From the NCBI GenBank assembly GCA_900465685.1, contig UEGR01000003.1:300997-364996 (forward strand): DNA of 64,000 nucleotides. The letters are read 5' to 3'. Each line of letters opens with the position of its first letter. The stretch's first letter is position 1. The notes beneath the pieces are model-generated. The model ran no database searches and was not told the origin of the DNA. It saw only the letters and a list, made by a program, of their open reading frames with translations. The DNA comes from Hyphomicrobiales bacterium. GTDB taxonomy: Bacteria > Pseudomonadota > Alphaproteobacteria > Rhizobiales > Rhizobiaceae. This document shows, in pieces, positions 35,919 to 46,014 of the stretch. Position numbers and translations under genes: made by a program.

Positions 35919-36617
35919 TTATAGGGCGTCCGCTTCGCGCAGGCGATAGCCAACGCCGGTTTCGGTGAGAATATATTGCGGCTGGTCGGGCAGGGCTTCG
36001 ATCTTCTGGCGAAGCTGACGTACATAAATGCGCAAATATTGCACATCTGCCGCCGGGCCCCAGACCTGATTGAGAATATATTGATGGGTCAGAACCTTGC
36101 CCGCATGCTGCACCAGTAGGCGGAGAATGTCATATTCCTTGGGCGACAGCTTGATGTCGTTGCCCTCGACCTTGACGATGCGCCGCACCAGATCAACGGA
36201 AAGACCGCCGCTCTGGAAAATCGGCTTTTCGCCCTGCTGTTGCAGCTTGTGACGAAGCGCGACGCGGATGCGCGCGGCAAGTTCGCGCATGCCGAAGGGC
36301 TTGGTTACATAATCATCGGCGCCGAGTTCCAGCGCCTTGACGATGCCGACCTCGTCGGTGCGGCTTGAAAGAATGAGGATGGGCAGGTTGCGCCCTTCGT
36401 GCCGCCATTGCAGCAGGAGCCGATGGCCGTCCATGTCCGGCAAACCAAGGTCGAGAAGCACAAGATCGGGGCTTTCAGCCTCGATCTTCTCTATCGCCTC
36501 AGTGGCATTGGCGGCCTCAACGGTCGTGTAACCTTCGGTGGTCAACCCGACCCGAAGGAGTTTGCGGATCGGGGGTTCGTCATCGACGATCAGCACTTTG
36601 ACGCTTTGCGTGTTCAT
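35919..36617 (-). CDS. kdpE: Two-component response regulator KdpE
   Basis: A 232-residue OmpR-class transcription factor that activates the kdp operon under potassium limitation. The receiver domain has acidic DDEPPIRK, the phospho-acceptor region LVLLDLGLPDMDGH and a lysine in YVTKPFG. The C-terminal winged helix includes LSPKEYDILRLLVQHAGKVL and WGPAADVQYLRIYVRQLRQK. Its ATG overlaps the kdpD stop by four bases, so sensor and regulator are made together. Confidence 0.94.
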   Translation of the reverse strand: MNTQSVKVLIVDDEPPIRKLLRVGLTTEGYTTVEAANATEAIEKIEAESPDLVLLDLGLPDMDGHRLLLQWRHEGRNLPILILSSRTDEVGIVKALELGADDYVTKPFGMRELAARIRVALRHKLQQQGEKPIFQSGGLSVDLVRRIVKVEGNDIKLSPKEYDILRLLVQHAGKVLTHQYILNQVWGPAADVQYLRIYVRQLRQKIEALPDQPQYILTETGVGYRLREADAL

Positions 36618-39337
36618 TGCGTTGTTTCCGTTTCAGCGTCGCCGGATGGAAGCGGCAGTGAGATGACGAAGACTGCGCCAGACCGATTGAGGTCATGGTC
36701 GCTGCGATTGCGAGCGGCGATAGTGCCGCCCATTGCTTCGACAAAACCGCGCGCGATGGACAGGCCAAGGCCCGTGCCTGCTTGAACGTGATCGCCCTTG
36801 CGAACGCGATAGAAGCTGTCGAAAATCCGTTCCCGGTCATCGGCGGGAATGCCCGGCCCCTGATCGGCAATTTCCAGAATAAGCCGCGTTCCGCTGATAT
36901 GTGCTTCAATAGCAATTTCAGAGGCTTCCGGCGCGTACTTCGCGGCATTGTCGAGAAGATTGAACAGAACCTGTTCAAACAGAACTGCATCCAGCCGCAG
37001 CATCGGCAGATCGGTGGGCACTGATACGCGGACCGCATGACGCGCGAGAATTTTTGCGGCCCGGTGCAAGGCGGCGCCGACGATATCACCGATATAATGC
37101 GGAGAGAGGTTCGGCTCCATAGCCCCCGCTTCAATACGGGTCATGTCGAGAAGATTGGCGATGAAGCGGTTGAGGCGCTCCGACTGATCCACGATGGTCT
37201 GATAAAGATCGGCCTGATCTTCAGCGGGCAAAGAGCCGTGATATTCGCGCAATGTGGTGGCGGCACCCATGATGGCCGCGAGCGGGGTTTTAAGGTCGTG
37301 CGAGATCGAGGTGAGAAGTGCGGAGCGCAACTTGTCGGTTTCGGCGGCAAGCCTTGCGCGCTCGACGTCTTCCACCAGTTGCACGCGCTCGATGGCGATG
37401 GCGGCCTGATCGGCCAGCGCTTCGAACAGTCTTTGCTGTTCGGGCGTGAGGATCGGTCCCTGACGGTCATTGTCGAGACCGATGACACCGACCGAAGTTC
37501 GCGCCGTGCGCAGCGGCAGGTAAAGACGGCGTGCGCCGGGCAGCGTATCGGCACCACGTCCAGCGGGCAAATTGTGCTCCCAAGCCCAATGGGCAGCGGC
37601 GATATCGGCATCGTCGAGTGTGTCATCCGGTGGATATCCGGCGCGCACCGCGATGCTCTCACGCTCCGGCAGCAGGATGACCGCACGCACCTTCAGCATG
37701 GAAGCGATCTGGAAGGCAGTAGCCCAAAGCACATCGTCCAGCGAGCCGGTGCCTGCGAGTTTCTTGCTGAAAAGATAGAGATCCTCGGTCATGCGCGCGC
37801 GCTGCCGTGCCGATGCCGCCTGACGCTGCACGCGGCTTGCCAGATTGCTGGCTACAAAGCTGACGAGGAGGAAGAAGACGAGGGCCACCACGCTTTCCGG
37901 GTCCGCAATGGACAGCGTGTAAAGCGGTGGCAGAAAGAAGAAATTATAGGCGAAGGCGCTGATGATGGAAACGAACAGCGCTGGCCACAGACCAAGCGTA
38001 ACCGCAACGCCGAGAACGCCGACGACGAAGACCAGCGCTATGCTGCGAACATCAAGAAACTGGTCGAGCAGCAGCCCGACGCCATTCGCGGCTGCGACGA
38101 CTGCCGTGCCGATTGCATAGGGTAGAATTTGCAGGCTTGCCGATGGGGCGGCGGTCTTGACCTTGCGGGCGGTGCTGGCCGCTTCCTGGTCGATACCCGC
38201 CGTGATGTGCACATCTATAGCGCCCGCCCGGCGGATCAGTTCGTGCCCGACCGAGCCTTCGACAATTTCGCGCCAGCGTGGCTTGGCTGATTTGCCGGCG
38301 ACCACCTGCGTGAAATTATGCGTGCTGGCATAGCGGATAATGTCTTCCGCAACCGACTGGCCGGGAATGATGATCGGCTCGCCGCCAAGCTGCTCTGCAA
38401 GGCGCATGCTTGCAGACAGCCGGTCTTTTTCGTCCTCCGACATATTGGCAGAGCGCGGCGTTTCAATGTGAATGACCGCCCAGGGCGCGCGCAGCCGATC
38501 GGCCAGACGGCGCGCATAGCGCACCAGCGATGCGCTGCGTGGCCGTTCATCAACGGCAACGAGAATACGGTCGCCCGCTGCCCACGGACCTTCGATGGCG
38601 TGGGCGCGCATATGGGTGAGAAGCTGTTCGTCTACCCGCTGCGCAGTGCGCCGCAGCGCCAGTTCGCGGAGCGCCGTCAGATTGCCGGGCGAGAAATAGT
38701 TGCGGATTGCACGCTTGGCCGTCTTGGGAAGATAGACCTTGCCGTCATTGAGCCGCTTGATGAGATCGCTGGGCGTGAGGTCGATCAGCTCGATATCGTC
38801 GGCGCGGTCGATGATACTGTCCGGCACGGTCTCGCGAACGCGAATGCGCGTGATCTGCGCCACCACATCATTCAGGCTTTCGACATGCTGGATATTCAGC
38901 GTGGTGTAGACGTCTATCCCCTGCGCGAGGATTTCCTCGACATCCTGATAACGCTTGGGGTGACGGCTGCCCGGCGCATTGCTGTGGGCGAGTTCATCCA
39001 CCAGAACCAGCTGCGGACGGCGTGCCAGCACGGCGTCGATGTCCATCTCTTCCAGTTCGTGGCCATGATAGGCAACAAGAGCGCGGGGGATGACTTCCAG
39101 CCCGTCAACCAAGGCTTCAGTGTCGCGACGGCCATGGGTTTCGACCACGCCGATAACCATATCGACGCCATCGGCTTTGCGCGCCCTGCCGGACATCAGC
39201 ATTTCATAGGTCTTGCCGACACCGGGCGCTGCGCCCAGAAATATCTTGAGGCGGCCACGCGTTTCGCGCTCCGCCTGTTCGAGCAGGGCATCGGGAGAGG
39301 GCCGTGTGTTGTCAGCGCGTATGTCGTCCGACATCAA
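36614..39337 (-). CDS. kdpD: Osmosensitive potassium sensor histidine kinase KdpD
   Basis: A 907-residue membrane kinase. The N-terminal KdpD domain has Walker A GAAPGVGKTYEML and VDELAHSNAPGSRHPKRYQD. A universal-stress-protein-like domain (about 250-370) follows, then four closely spaced membrane spans (about 400-510) and a GAF domain. The kinase core has SISHDLKTPLAAIMGAA (histidine at about 678), then N-box NLLDNAAKYAP and G-boxes DQGPGIP and GTGLGLSIARG. All expected parts are present. It lies downstream of kdpC and overlaps kdpE. Confidence 0.95.
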   Translation of the reverse strand: MMSDDIRADNTRPSPDALLEQAERETRGRLKIFLGAAPGVGKTYEMLMSGRARKADGVDMVIGVVETHGRRDTEALVDGLEVIPRALVAYHGHELEEMDIDAVLARRPQLVLVDELAHSNAPGSRHPKRYQDVEEILAQGIDVYTTLNIQHVESLNDVVAQITRIRVRETVPDSIIDRADDIELIDLTPSDLIKRLNDGKVYLPKTAKRAIRNYFSPGNLTALRELALRRTAQRVDEQLLTHMRAHAIEGPWAAGDRILVAVDERPRSASLVRYARRLADRLRAPWAVIHIETPRSANMSEDEKDRLSASMRLAEQLGGEPIIIPGQSVAEDIIRYASTHNFTQVVAGKSAKPRWREIVEGSVGHELIRRAGAIDVHITAGIDQEAASTARKVKTAAPSASLQILPYAIGTAVVAAANGVGLLLDQFLDVRSIALVFVVGVLGVAVTLGLWPALFVSIISAFAYNFFFLPPLYTLSIADPESVVALVFFLLVSFVASNLASRVQRQAASARQRARMTEDLYLFSKKLAGTGSLDDVLWATAFQIASMLKVRAVILLPERESIAVRAGYPPDDTLDDADIAAAHWAWEHNLPAGRGADTLPGARRLYLPLRTARTSVGVIGLDNDRQGPILTPEQQRLFEALADQAAIAIERVQLVEDVERARLAAETDKLRSALLTSISHDLKTPLAAIMGAATTLREYHGSLPAEDQADLYQTIVDQSERLNRFIANLLDMTRIEAGAMEPNLSPHYIGDIVGAALHRAAKILARHAVRVSVPTDLPMLRLDAVLFEQVLFNLLDNAAKYAPEASEIAIEAHISGTRLILEIADQGPGIPADDRERIFDSFYRVRKGDHVQAGTGLGLSIARGFVEAMGGTIAARNRSDHDLNRSGAVFVISLPLPSGDAETETTQ

Positions 39338-39390
39338 TGATAATGCTCCTGCGAAGCGGGCGGCATCGTTTGCGCCGCCCGTATTCTACT

Positions 39391-39963
39391 TTATTTAGCT
39401 GCGGTTCTGTCCAGAACAAGATTGAGTTTCAGGACGTTGACCACAGGTTCACCGAGAAAGCCAAGCTCGCGGTCTTCCACTTGCTGCTTGACAATGCCGC
39501 GTAGGGCGGCTTCGCTGATGCCCCGCGCCTTGGCGACACGGGGTATCTGATAAAGGGCTGCTTCCGGCGAAATATGCGGGTCGAGACCGCTGGCCGAGGT
39601 GGTCACGAGGTCGATAGGGATCGCGGTGTCAGGCGTTGTCTGTTTCAAGGTTTCCGCCTCGCCCTTGATCCGCTCGATCAAAGCGGGATTGGTGGGGCCG
39701 AGATTGGAGCCGCCGGAGCTCGATGCATCGTAACCATCCTTGCCTGCGGCGGATGGACGACCGTGGAAATAACGCTCACCGGCAAAATTCTGGCCGATCA
39801 GTTCAGAACCGATGACCGTTCCGTCCTTCTCGATCAGGCTGCCATTGGCCTGCTGTGGAAAGATTGCCTGGGCAATGCCGGTCATACCGAGCGGATAGAT
39901 GAACCCGGTGATGACGGTAAGCGCGACGATCATGACCAATGCGGGACGAAGTTGTTTCAACAT
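39391..39963 (-). CDS. kdpC: Potassium-transporting ATPase subunit KdpC
   Basis: A 190-residue single-span subunit that bridges KdpA and KdpB and raises their affinity for ATP. One membrane helix is near the N-terminus ([20 protein letters not shown]). The periplasmic domain has [18 protein letters not shown], then [17 protein letters not shown] and [18 protein letters not shown] sequence ([17 protein letters not shown]), all family hallmarks. It starts 12 bases after kdpB. Confidence 0.95.
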   Translation of the reverse strand: MLKQLRPALVMIVALTVITGFIYPLGMTGIAQAIFPQQANGSLIEKDGTVIGSELIGQNFAGERYFHGRPSAAGKDGYDASSSGGSNLGPTNPALIERIKGEAETLKQTTPDTAIPIDLVTTSASGLDPHISPEAALYQIPRVAKARGISEAALRGIVKQQVEDRELGFLGEPVVNVLKLNLVLDRTAAK

Positions 39964-39975
39964 GGGTGAAAATCC

Positions 39976-42030
39976 TTATGCGAGGCCAAGGGCAACGATG
40001 GCCATATCGATGGCCTTGATGCCGATGAACGGAACGATGACGCCACCGAGGCCGTAGATGAGCAGGTTACGCGAGAGCAGGGCACCCGCGCCGACAGCCT
40101 TGTATTTCACCCCTTTCAGCGAAAGCGGGATCAGCGCCACGATGATGAGCGCGTTGAAGATGATGGCCGAGAGAATGGCGCTTTGCGGCGTGGCAAGGTT
40201 CATGATGTTGAGCGCGCCGAGCTGCGGGTAGAACGCCAGAAACATGGCCGGAATGATCGCGAAATATTTCGCGATATCGTTGGCGATGGAGAAGGTCGTC
40301 AGCGCGCCGCGCGTCATCAGAAGCTGCTTGCCGATTTCAACGATCTCGATGAGTTTCGTCGGATCGCTGTCGAGATCGACCATATTGCCTGCCTCGCGGG
40401 CCGCCACGGTGCCGGTATTCATGGCGACACCCACATCGGCCTGTGCAAGCGCTGGTGCATCATTGGTGCCGTCGCCGCACATGGCGACGAGTTTGCCCTT
40501 GGCCTGTTCTTCGCGGATCAGCGCCAGCTTGTTCTCCGGTGTTGCCTGCGCCAGAAAATCATCCACGCCTGCTTCAGCCGCAATTGCCGCTGCCGTCATG
40601 GGGTTGTCGCCGGTGATCATCACCGTGCGGATGCCCATGCGCCGCAATTCGGAAAAACGCTCGCGAATACCGCCCTTGACGATATCCTTGAGATGGATGA
40701 CACCAAGCAGCCTGCCATCCTTGACCACGGCCAGCGGCGTGCCGCCGGATTTTGCAATCGTATCGGCAATGGCTTGCAGTTCGTGAGTGACTTTTTCTTC
40801 GGTCGCACGGTTCTGGCCCACATGTTTCAGCACGGCATCCACAGCGCCCTTGCGAATGGACGAGCCGTCGATATCGACACCGCTCATGCGGCTCTGTGCG
40901 GTAAAGGGCACGAAAGTCGCATGCAGGTTCTGCATATCGCGACCGCGAATGGCATATTTTTCCTTGGCCAGAACCACGATGGAACGACCTTCCGGCGTTT
41001 CATCGGCAAGCGAGGCCAGTTGTGCGGCGTCGGCCAGTTCCTGTTCGCTGATGCCTGTCACCGGCATGAAGGCGGTTGCCTGACGATTGCCGAGCGTGAT
41101 CGTGCCCGTTTTGTCGAGAAGCAAAGTGTCGACATCACCTGCTGCTTCCACCGCCCGACCCGACATGGCCAGCACATTGAAGCGCACCAGACGGTCCATG
41201 CCTGCAATGCCGATGGCTGACAGCAGAGCGCCGATGGTGGTCGGGATCAGCGTTACGAACAAGGCGACAAGCACGATGACCGGGATATAGCCGCCCGCAT
41301 AGGTCGCGAAGCTTGGAATCGTCACCACGGCCAGAACGAAGATCAGCGTCATGCCTGCCAGCAGGATGTTGAGCGCGATCTCATTCGGGGTTTTCTGGCG
41401 CTCGGCGCCCTCCACGAGGCTGATCATCTTGTCGATGAAAGTCGAGCCTTGAGCCGCCGTGATGCGCACCCTGATCCAGTCGGACAGGACTTGTGTGCCG
41501 CCGGTGACGGCGGAACGGTCGCCACCGGATTCGCGGATGACAGGTGCGGATTCGCCGGTGATGGCGGCTTCATTGACCGAAGCCACACCCTCGATCACCT
41601 CGCCATCGGACGGGATGATGTCGCCCGCTTCGACGAGAACGATATCGCCGACCTTGAGGCTTGTTCCAGCGACGGTTTTGTAATCGGTCTTGCTATCGCC
41701 GTTCAGAAGCTTGGCCTGTGTTTCGCTGCGCGTGCGGCGCAGCGATTCCGCCTGTGCCTTGCCGCGCCCTTCGGCAACCGCTTCGGCAAAATTGGCGAAC
41801 AGCACTGTGAACCAGAGCCACAGCACGATCTGCGACGAAAAGCCGACACTGGCCCCACCGGTCGCGATGTCTTTTGCAAGCAGCACCGTGGTGAGGGCGG
41901 AAACGACGGCCACAACGAACATGACCGGGTTTCGGGCGAGGCTTTTCGGGTTCAGTTTGCGGAAGGCATCGCCAACCGCCGGGATAAGGATGCGGGCATC
42001 AAGAATGCTCGCGGATTTGGACTGGCTCAT
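39976..42030 (-). CDS. kdpB: Potassium-transporting P-type ATPase subunit KdpB
   Basis: The 684-residue catalytic subunit of the Kdp potassium pump. It shows the phosphorylation motif [11 protein letters not shown] (aspartate at about 306), actuator loop [17 protein letters not shown], nucleotide-binding sequences around [11 protein letters not shown], and [20 protein letters not shown]. Membrane spans flank these domains. GGAG lies about nine bases upstream of the ATG. A 25-codon membrane ORF sits between kdpA and this gene. Confidence 0.96.
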   Translation of the reverse strand: MSQSKSASILDARILIPAVGDAFRKLNPKSLARNPVMFVVAVVSALTTVLLAKDIATGGASVGFSSQIVLWLWFTVLFANFAEAVAEGRGKAQAESLRRTRSETQAKLLNGDSKTDYKTVAGTSLKVGDIVLVEAGDIIPSDGEVIEGVASVNEAAITGESAPVIRESGGDRSAVTGGTQVLSDWIRVRITAAQGSTFIDKMISLVEGAERQKTPNEIALNILLAGMTLIFVLAVVTIPSFATYAGGYIPVIVLVALFVTLIPTTIGALLSAIGIAGMDRLVRFNVLAMSGRAVEAAGDVDTLLLDKTGTITLGNRQATAFMPVTGISEQELADAAQLASLADETPEGRSIVVLAKEKYAIRGRDMQNLHATFVPFTAQSRMSGVDIDGSSIRKGAVDAVLKHVGQNRATEEKVTHELQAIADTIAKSGGTPLAVVKDGRLLGVIHLKDIVKGGIRERFSELRRMGIRTVMITGDNPMTAAAIAAEAGVDDFLAQATPENKLALIREEQAKGKLVAMCGDGTNDAPALAQADVGVAMNTGTVAAREAGNMVDLDSDPTKLIEIVEIGKQLLMTRGALTTFSIANDIAKYFAIIPAMFLAFYPQLGALNIMNLATPQSAILSAIIFNALIIVALIPLSLKGVKYKAVGAGALLSRNLLIYGLGGVIVPFIGIKAIDMAIVALGLA

Positions 42031-42066
42031 AACGAGGCTCCAGTAGATGTTTTGCGAAGCGGACGC

Positions 42067-42144
42067 TCAGATCAGCCGGATGGCGAGAAACAGGATGAGC
42101 ATCACGGCAAGGATCGACAGAATGCAACTCGACGGTTTCAGCAT
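42067..42144 (-). CDS. 25-residue membrane peptide between kdpA and kdpB
   Basis: An ORF of 25 codons whose ATG shares a base with the kdpA stop codon (TGATG) and whose TGA lies 36 bases before kdpB. The product starts [20 protein letters not shown] and ends with a short basic tail, so it is one hydrophobic helix. The stop-start overlap implies translational coupling to kdpA. It is comparable in size to KdpF but differs in sequence and place. It may be a further small subunit of the Kdp complex or a spacer ORF; function unknown. Confidence 0.55.
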   Translation of the reverse strand: MLKPSSCILSILAVMLILFLAIRLI

Positions 42145-43847
42145 CAGAAGGTCTTTCCCTGGACCAAGGCGAGGTGTTCGGCGATCGGTCCCAGCGCCAG
42201 CGCAGGGAAGAAGATCAGCCCGCCGACAACCAGAATGACGCCGATCAGCAAGCCCACGAACAAAGGACCATGGGTCGGGAAGGTGCCTGCCGATTGCGGT
42301 GCGATCTTCTTGGCGACCAGCGATCCGGCAATGGCCATGGCGGGAACGATGACGAGGAAGCGCCCCATCAGCATGGCAAGGCCGATGGTGATGTTGTACC
42401 AGGGCGTGTTGCCGGAGAGTCCGCCGAATGCGGAGCCGTTATTGGCGGTGCCCGACGTATAGGCGTAGAGGATTTCCGAAAAGCCGTGCGGTCCCTGATT
42501 GGCAATGGAACTCAAGCCTGCCGGAATGACGGAGGCGATTGCCGTGAAGCCGAGGATCGACAGCGGCAGGCACAGCACGGCCAGCATCGCCATCTTGACT
42601 TCCTTGGCCTCAATCTTCTTGCCCAGATATTCAGGCGTGCGACCAACCATCAGGCCAGCAACGAAAATCGCCACGATGACGAACAGGATGATGCCGTAAA
42701 AACCTGCACCGACACCGCCGATGATGATTTCGCCGAGCATCATGTTGATCATCGGGATCATACCGCCGAGCGCCATCATGCTGTCATGCATGGCAATGAC
42801 CGCGCCGCAGGATGCAGCAGTCGTGACCACCGCGAACAGAGAGGACATGGCGATGCCGAAACGTACTTCCTTGCCTTCCATATTCGCGCCGTCGATGCCG
42901 AGCGCGTGGATCAGCGGATTGCCCGCAGCTTCTGCCCAATAGCAGATGGCCACGCCTGCAACGAACAGCACGCCCATGGCCGCAAAGATCGCCCAGCCTT
43001 GTTTTTCATTACCAACCATACGGCCAAAGACATTGGTCAGCGATGCGCCGATAGCGAATATCGCAACCATCTGGATCATGTTGGAGATGGCGTCGGGGTT
43101 TTCAAACGGATGCGCGGAATTGGCGTTGAAGAAGCCGCCGCCATTGGTGCCGAGCATCTTGATTGCCAGCTGCGAGGCAACCGGCCCAAGCGCAATGACC
43201 TGCCGCGCGCCTTCCAGCGTCGTGGCCTGCGCATAAGCGCCGAGCGTTTGCGGCACACCGAGTGCGACGAAGGCAAGCGTCATCACGATGCAGATTGGCA
43301 GCAGGATATAGAGCGTGCAGCGCGTGAGATCGACCCAGAAATTACCAAGCGTTTTCATTGATTTGCGCGAGAAAGCTCTGATAAGCGCTATCGCGATTGC
43401 CACGCCCGTCGCAGCCGAGACGAAGTTCTGCACCGTCAGTCCGGCCATCTGGGTCAGATAGGACATGGTGCTTTCGCCGCCGTAATTCTGCCAGTTGGTA
43501 TTGGTCACGAAACTGGTGGCAGTGTTGAAGGCGAGGTCGGCGGGCACGTTGCTCATGCCCATGGGGTTGAAGGGCAGCGCGCCCTGAAACCGCTGCATCG
43601 CATAAAGCAGAAGAAACCCGGCCAGATTGAACAGCAGCATGGCGGCAGTGTAGCTCGTCCAGTGCTGTTCCTCGCGCTCGCCAGTGCCCGCAAGACGATA
43701 TAGCCCGCGTTCGACAGGCACGAAAACCCGCGAAAGGAATGTCCGGTCGCCGTTGAAGACACGCGTTATATAGCCGCCAAGCGGCTTTACGAGCAGAATG
43801 ATGATCCCGCAAAAGACGAGGATCTGTATCCATCCATTGATTGTCAT
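42144..43847 (-). CDS. kdpA: Potassium-transporting ATPase channel subunit KdpA
   Basis: The 567-residue, ten-span subunit that binds and conducts potassium in the Kdp complex. It shows the selectivity-filter-type loops [40 protein letters not shown] and [11 protein letters not shown]. The ATG at 43847 follows GGGAAAAACC; an upstream TTG at 43859 is less likely. It lies 42 bases after kdpF. Confidence 0.96.
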   Translation of the reverse strand: MTINGWIQILVFCGIIILLVKPLGGYITRVFNGDRTFLSRVFVPVERGLYRLAGTGEREEQHWTSYTAAMLLFNLAGFLLLYAMQRFQGALPFNPMGMSNVPADLAFNTATSFVTNTNWQNYGGESTMSYLTQMAGLTVQNFVSAATGVAIAIALIRAFSRKSMKTLGNFWVDLTRCTLYILLPICIVMTLAFVALGVPQTLGAYAQATTLEGARQVIALGPVASQLAIKMLGTNGGGFFNANSAHPFENPDAISNMIQMVAIFAIGASLTNVFGRMVGNEKQGWAIFAAMGVLFVAGVAICYWAEAAGNPLIHALGIDGANMEGKEVRFGIAMSSLFAVVTTAASCGAVIAMHDSMMALGGMIPMINMMLGEIIIGGVGAGFYGIILFVIVAIFVAGLMVGRTPEYLGKKIEAKEVKMAMLAVLCLPLSILGFTAIASVIPAGLSSIANQGPHGFSEILYAYTSGTANNGSAFGGLSGNTPWYNITIGLAMLMGRFLVIVPAMAIAGSLVAKKIAPQSAGTFPTHGPLFVGLLIGVILVVGGLIFFPALALGPIAEHLALVQGKTF

Positions 43848-43889
43848 GGTTTTTCCCAAGCCCCTACAGGGCCGCTATTCGCTGGCCGG

Positions 43890-43979
43890 TCAGAACCGCT
43901 CCGGTCGAATGAGCGCATAAAGAAGATAGATCGCGATGAAGATGGCGACCAAAGCGCCAGCGATATATTCGATCAGCAT
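43890..43979 (-). CDS. kdpF: Potassium-transporting ATPase small subunit KdpF
   Basis: A 29-residue single-span membrane peptide reading MLIEYIAGALVAIFIAIYLL and ending LIRPERF, the usual KdpF signature. It stabilises the KdpABC complex. GAGGA lies about seven bases upstream of the ATG, and kdpA follows. It is preceded by another small membrane ORF, 9 bases upstream. Confidence 0.92.
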   Translation of the reverse strand: MLIEYIAGALVAIFIAIYLLYALIRPERF

Positions 43980-43988
43980 GTTACGTCC

Positions 43989-44069
43989 TCAAAGCTTTTC
44001 GCAGACGCGCAGATAGCCGAAGAGCAGAACGAAGAAGCCGATGCCGATTGCCAGGACGGCGTTGTCCAT
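43989..44069 (-). CDS. 26-residue membrane peptide heading the kdp operon
   Basis: The first ORF of the kdp transcription unit, ATG at 44069-44067 behind GGGGA, stop 9 bases before kdpF. The product MDNAVLAIGIGFFVLLFGYL continues RVCEKL, a single hydrophobic helix with a short basic and cysteine-containing tail. Small ORFs with an ending like YxRxCxRL occur before kdpF in other bacteria as I recall them, but I know of no assigned function. The kdp promoter should lie in the 200 bases upstream, where TTTTTATAT (44179-44171, minus strand) loosely recalls T-rich KdpE sites. Confidence 0.65.
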   Translation of the reverse strand: MDNAVLAIGIGFFVLLFGYLRVCEKL

Positions 44070-44287
44070 AATGTCGTCCCCTTGCGGGGCTCCCTGTTGT
44101 GAAGGCTTTTGCCATGCAGGGATTATGTGACCTTACGGCATAGGGTTTCGAGACAGGGAAACCAGCCGGGATATAAAAATCTCATATAGAAAACGGGACA
44201 GAATGCCACGGGTTCGCTGGCTGAAACTTGGTCGAAAATTTTATTAAATCAGTTGGTTGCAGGTATTTATAGAAGGTATCTGGCAAG

Positions 44288-45940
44288 TCAGATTGAAGCG
44301 ACTGCCCGGCCTGCCGCCCGCCCGGAGAATATACAGCCGCCAAGAAATGTGCCTTCCAGCGCATTATAGCCGTGATACCCGCCGCCGCCGAATCCGGCAG
44401 CTTCGCCTGCCGCATAAAGGCCGGGAACCGGTTCGCCGTCCTCGCCCAGAACTGCCGATTGGAGATTGGTGTGCAGACCGCCCAGCGTCTTGCGGGTCAG
44501 AATATGCAGCTTGACGGCAATCAGCGGGCCGTTGGCCGGATCCAGCAGCGCATGAAGCGGTACGGCGCGCGTCAGCCGGTCACCGATATAGGCGCGCGCA
44601 TTATGGATCGCCATGATCTGCGCGTCCTTCGTGTAACGATTGACCACTTCATGGTCCCGCGCTTCGATCTGGTCGCGAATGCGTCGCACATCGAGCAGTT
44701 TCTCACCGCTCAAATTGTTCATGCCTGCGACCAGTTCTTCAATCGTCTTGGCGGTGATGAAATCGGCACCGTTATCGATGAAGGCTTTGACGGGCGGCGG
44801 CGGGGCTTTGCCGAGACGACTTTTCAGCAGCAGTTTCCAGCTTTTGCCGGTCAGGTCCGGATTTTGCTCGGAGCCGGACAGTGAAAACTCCTTGCGGATG
44901 ATCTTCTCGGTCAGAATGAACCAGGAATAATCATAGCCGGTGGAGAGAATGTGCTTGAGTGTGCCGAGCGTGTCGAAACCGGGCAGATAGGGAGCCGGTA
45001 GACGGTTGCCGCGCGCATCGAACCACATGGAGGAAGGGCCGGGCAGAATGCGGATGCCATGATTGGGCCAGATCGGGTTCCAGTTGCGCAAACCTTCGGT
45101 GTAGTGCCACATGCGATCGGCATTGATGACGTGCCCGCCTGCGTTCACCGCCATATCGATGCCGCGCCCGTCCACATAGGCCGGTACGCCCAGCACCATG
45201 TCTTTCGGCGGATTGCCGAGTCTTTCGCGCGGCCATGCCCGGCGCACGCGTTCCGGATCGCCGCCGATGCCGCCGGACGTTACGATAACGTTGTCAGCGC
45301 CAAATGCGAATTCGCCGATAACCTCTCGGGAAGTTGGCTGCCCGCGTTCCGCCGTGGAGGGGGCCAGCACTTCACCGAAAACGCCGGTGATGCGTCCGTT
45401 CGCGCTGGTGATCTGACTGACACGATGACGGCACTTCAGGGTGACAAGGCCTTTTGTCATTGCATCCCGCAGCCGCTGTTCAAACGGGGCCACGACGCCC
45501 GGGCCCGTGCCCCATGTGACGTGAAAACGCGGCACCGAGTTGCCATGCCCGTGGGCGAGTGCGCCGCCGCGTTCGGCCCAGCCGACAACGGGAAACCAGC
45601 GCATGCCAAGACTGCGCAGCCATGGGCGCATTTCACCGGTTGCGAATTGCAGATAGGCTTCGGCCCATTTCCGGGGCCAGAGGTCTTCCGGGCGGTCAAA
45701 TTGTGCTGAGCCAAACCAGTCTTGCGCGGCAAGATCGAAACTGTCCTTGATGCCAAGACGGCGTTGCTCGGGCGTGTCGATCATGAACAGGCCGCCCAGC
45801 GACCAGAACGCCTGACCGCCGATGGAGTTTTCGCCTTCCTGTTCCAGAAGGATGACTGTTTTGCCCGCGCTGGTCAGTTCGTTCGCTGCGGCCAAGCCAG
45901 CCAACCCCGCGCCGATGATGATCGCATCCGCGTCCGCCAT
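44288..45940 (-). CDS. FAD-binding dehydrogenase (3-ketosteroid dehydrogenase-like flavoprotein)
   Basis: A 550-residue flavoprotein. The N-terminal dinucleotide fold reads ADAIIIGAGLAGLAAANELT, with the acidic end of the second strand in VILLEQE and GGQAFWSLGGLF after it. The C-terminal flavin-contact region is GLYAAGEAAGFGGGGYHGYN. This matches the FAD_binding_2 family known as FAD-binding dehydrogenase, related to fumarate reductase and 3-ketosteroid delta-1-dehydrogenase. GGGGAG lies nine bases before the ATG at 45940. The substrate is unknown. It follows the TauE/SafE gene by about 74 bases on the same strand. Confidence 0.85.
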   Translation of the reverse strand: MADADAIIIGAGLAGLAAANELTSAGKTVILLEQEGENSIGGQAFWSLGGLFMIDTPEQRRLGIKDSFDLAAQDWFGSAQFDRPEDLWPRKWAEAYLQFATGEMRPWLRSLGMRWFPVVGWAERGGALAHGHGNSVPRFHVTWGTGPGVVAPFEQRLRDAMTKGLVTLKCRHRVSQITSANGRITGVFGEVLAPSTAERGQPTSREVIGEFAFGADNVIVTSGGIGGDPERVRRAWPRERLGNPPKDMVLGVPAYVDGRGIDMAVNAGGHVINADRMWHYTEGLRNWNPIWPNHGIRILPGPSSMWFDARGNRLPAPYLPGFDTLGTLKHILSTGYDYSWFILTEKIIRKEFSLSGSEQNPDLTGKSWKLLLKSRLGKAPPPPVKAFIDNGADFITAKTIEELVAGMNNLSGEKLLDVRRIRDQIEARDHEVVNRYTKDAQIMAIHNARAYIGDRLTRAVPLHALLDPANGPLIAVKLHILTRKTLGGLHTNLQSAVLGEDGEPVPGLYAAGEAAGFGGGGYHGYNALEGTFLGGCIFSGRAAGRAVASI

Positions 45941-46014
45941 TCGCACAATCTCCCCTCATTTTTGCGCGCATGGTGGCGGAAGCGGAGCCGTCTGGCAAGA
46001 ACTCTGAAAGCGTC

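Noticed and set aside
44163-44190. KdpE binding site upstream of the kdp operon
   Set aside because: Only a loose T-rich resemblance (TTTTTATAT); too weak to call as a site.
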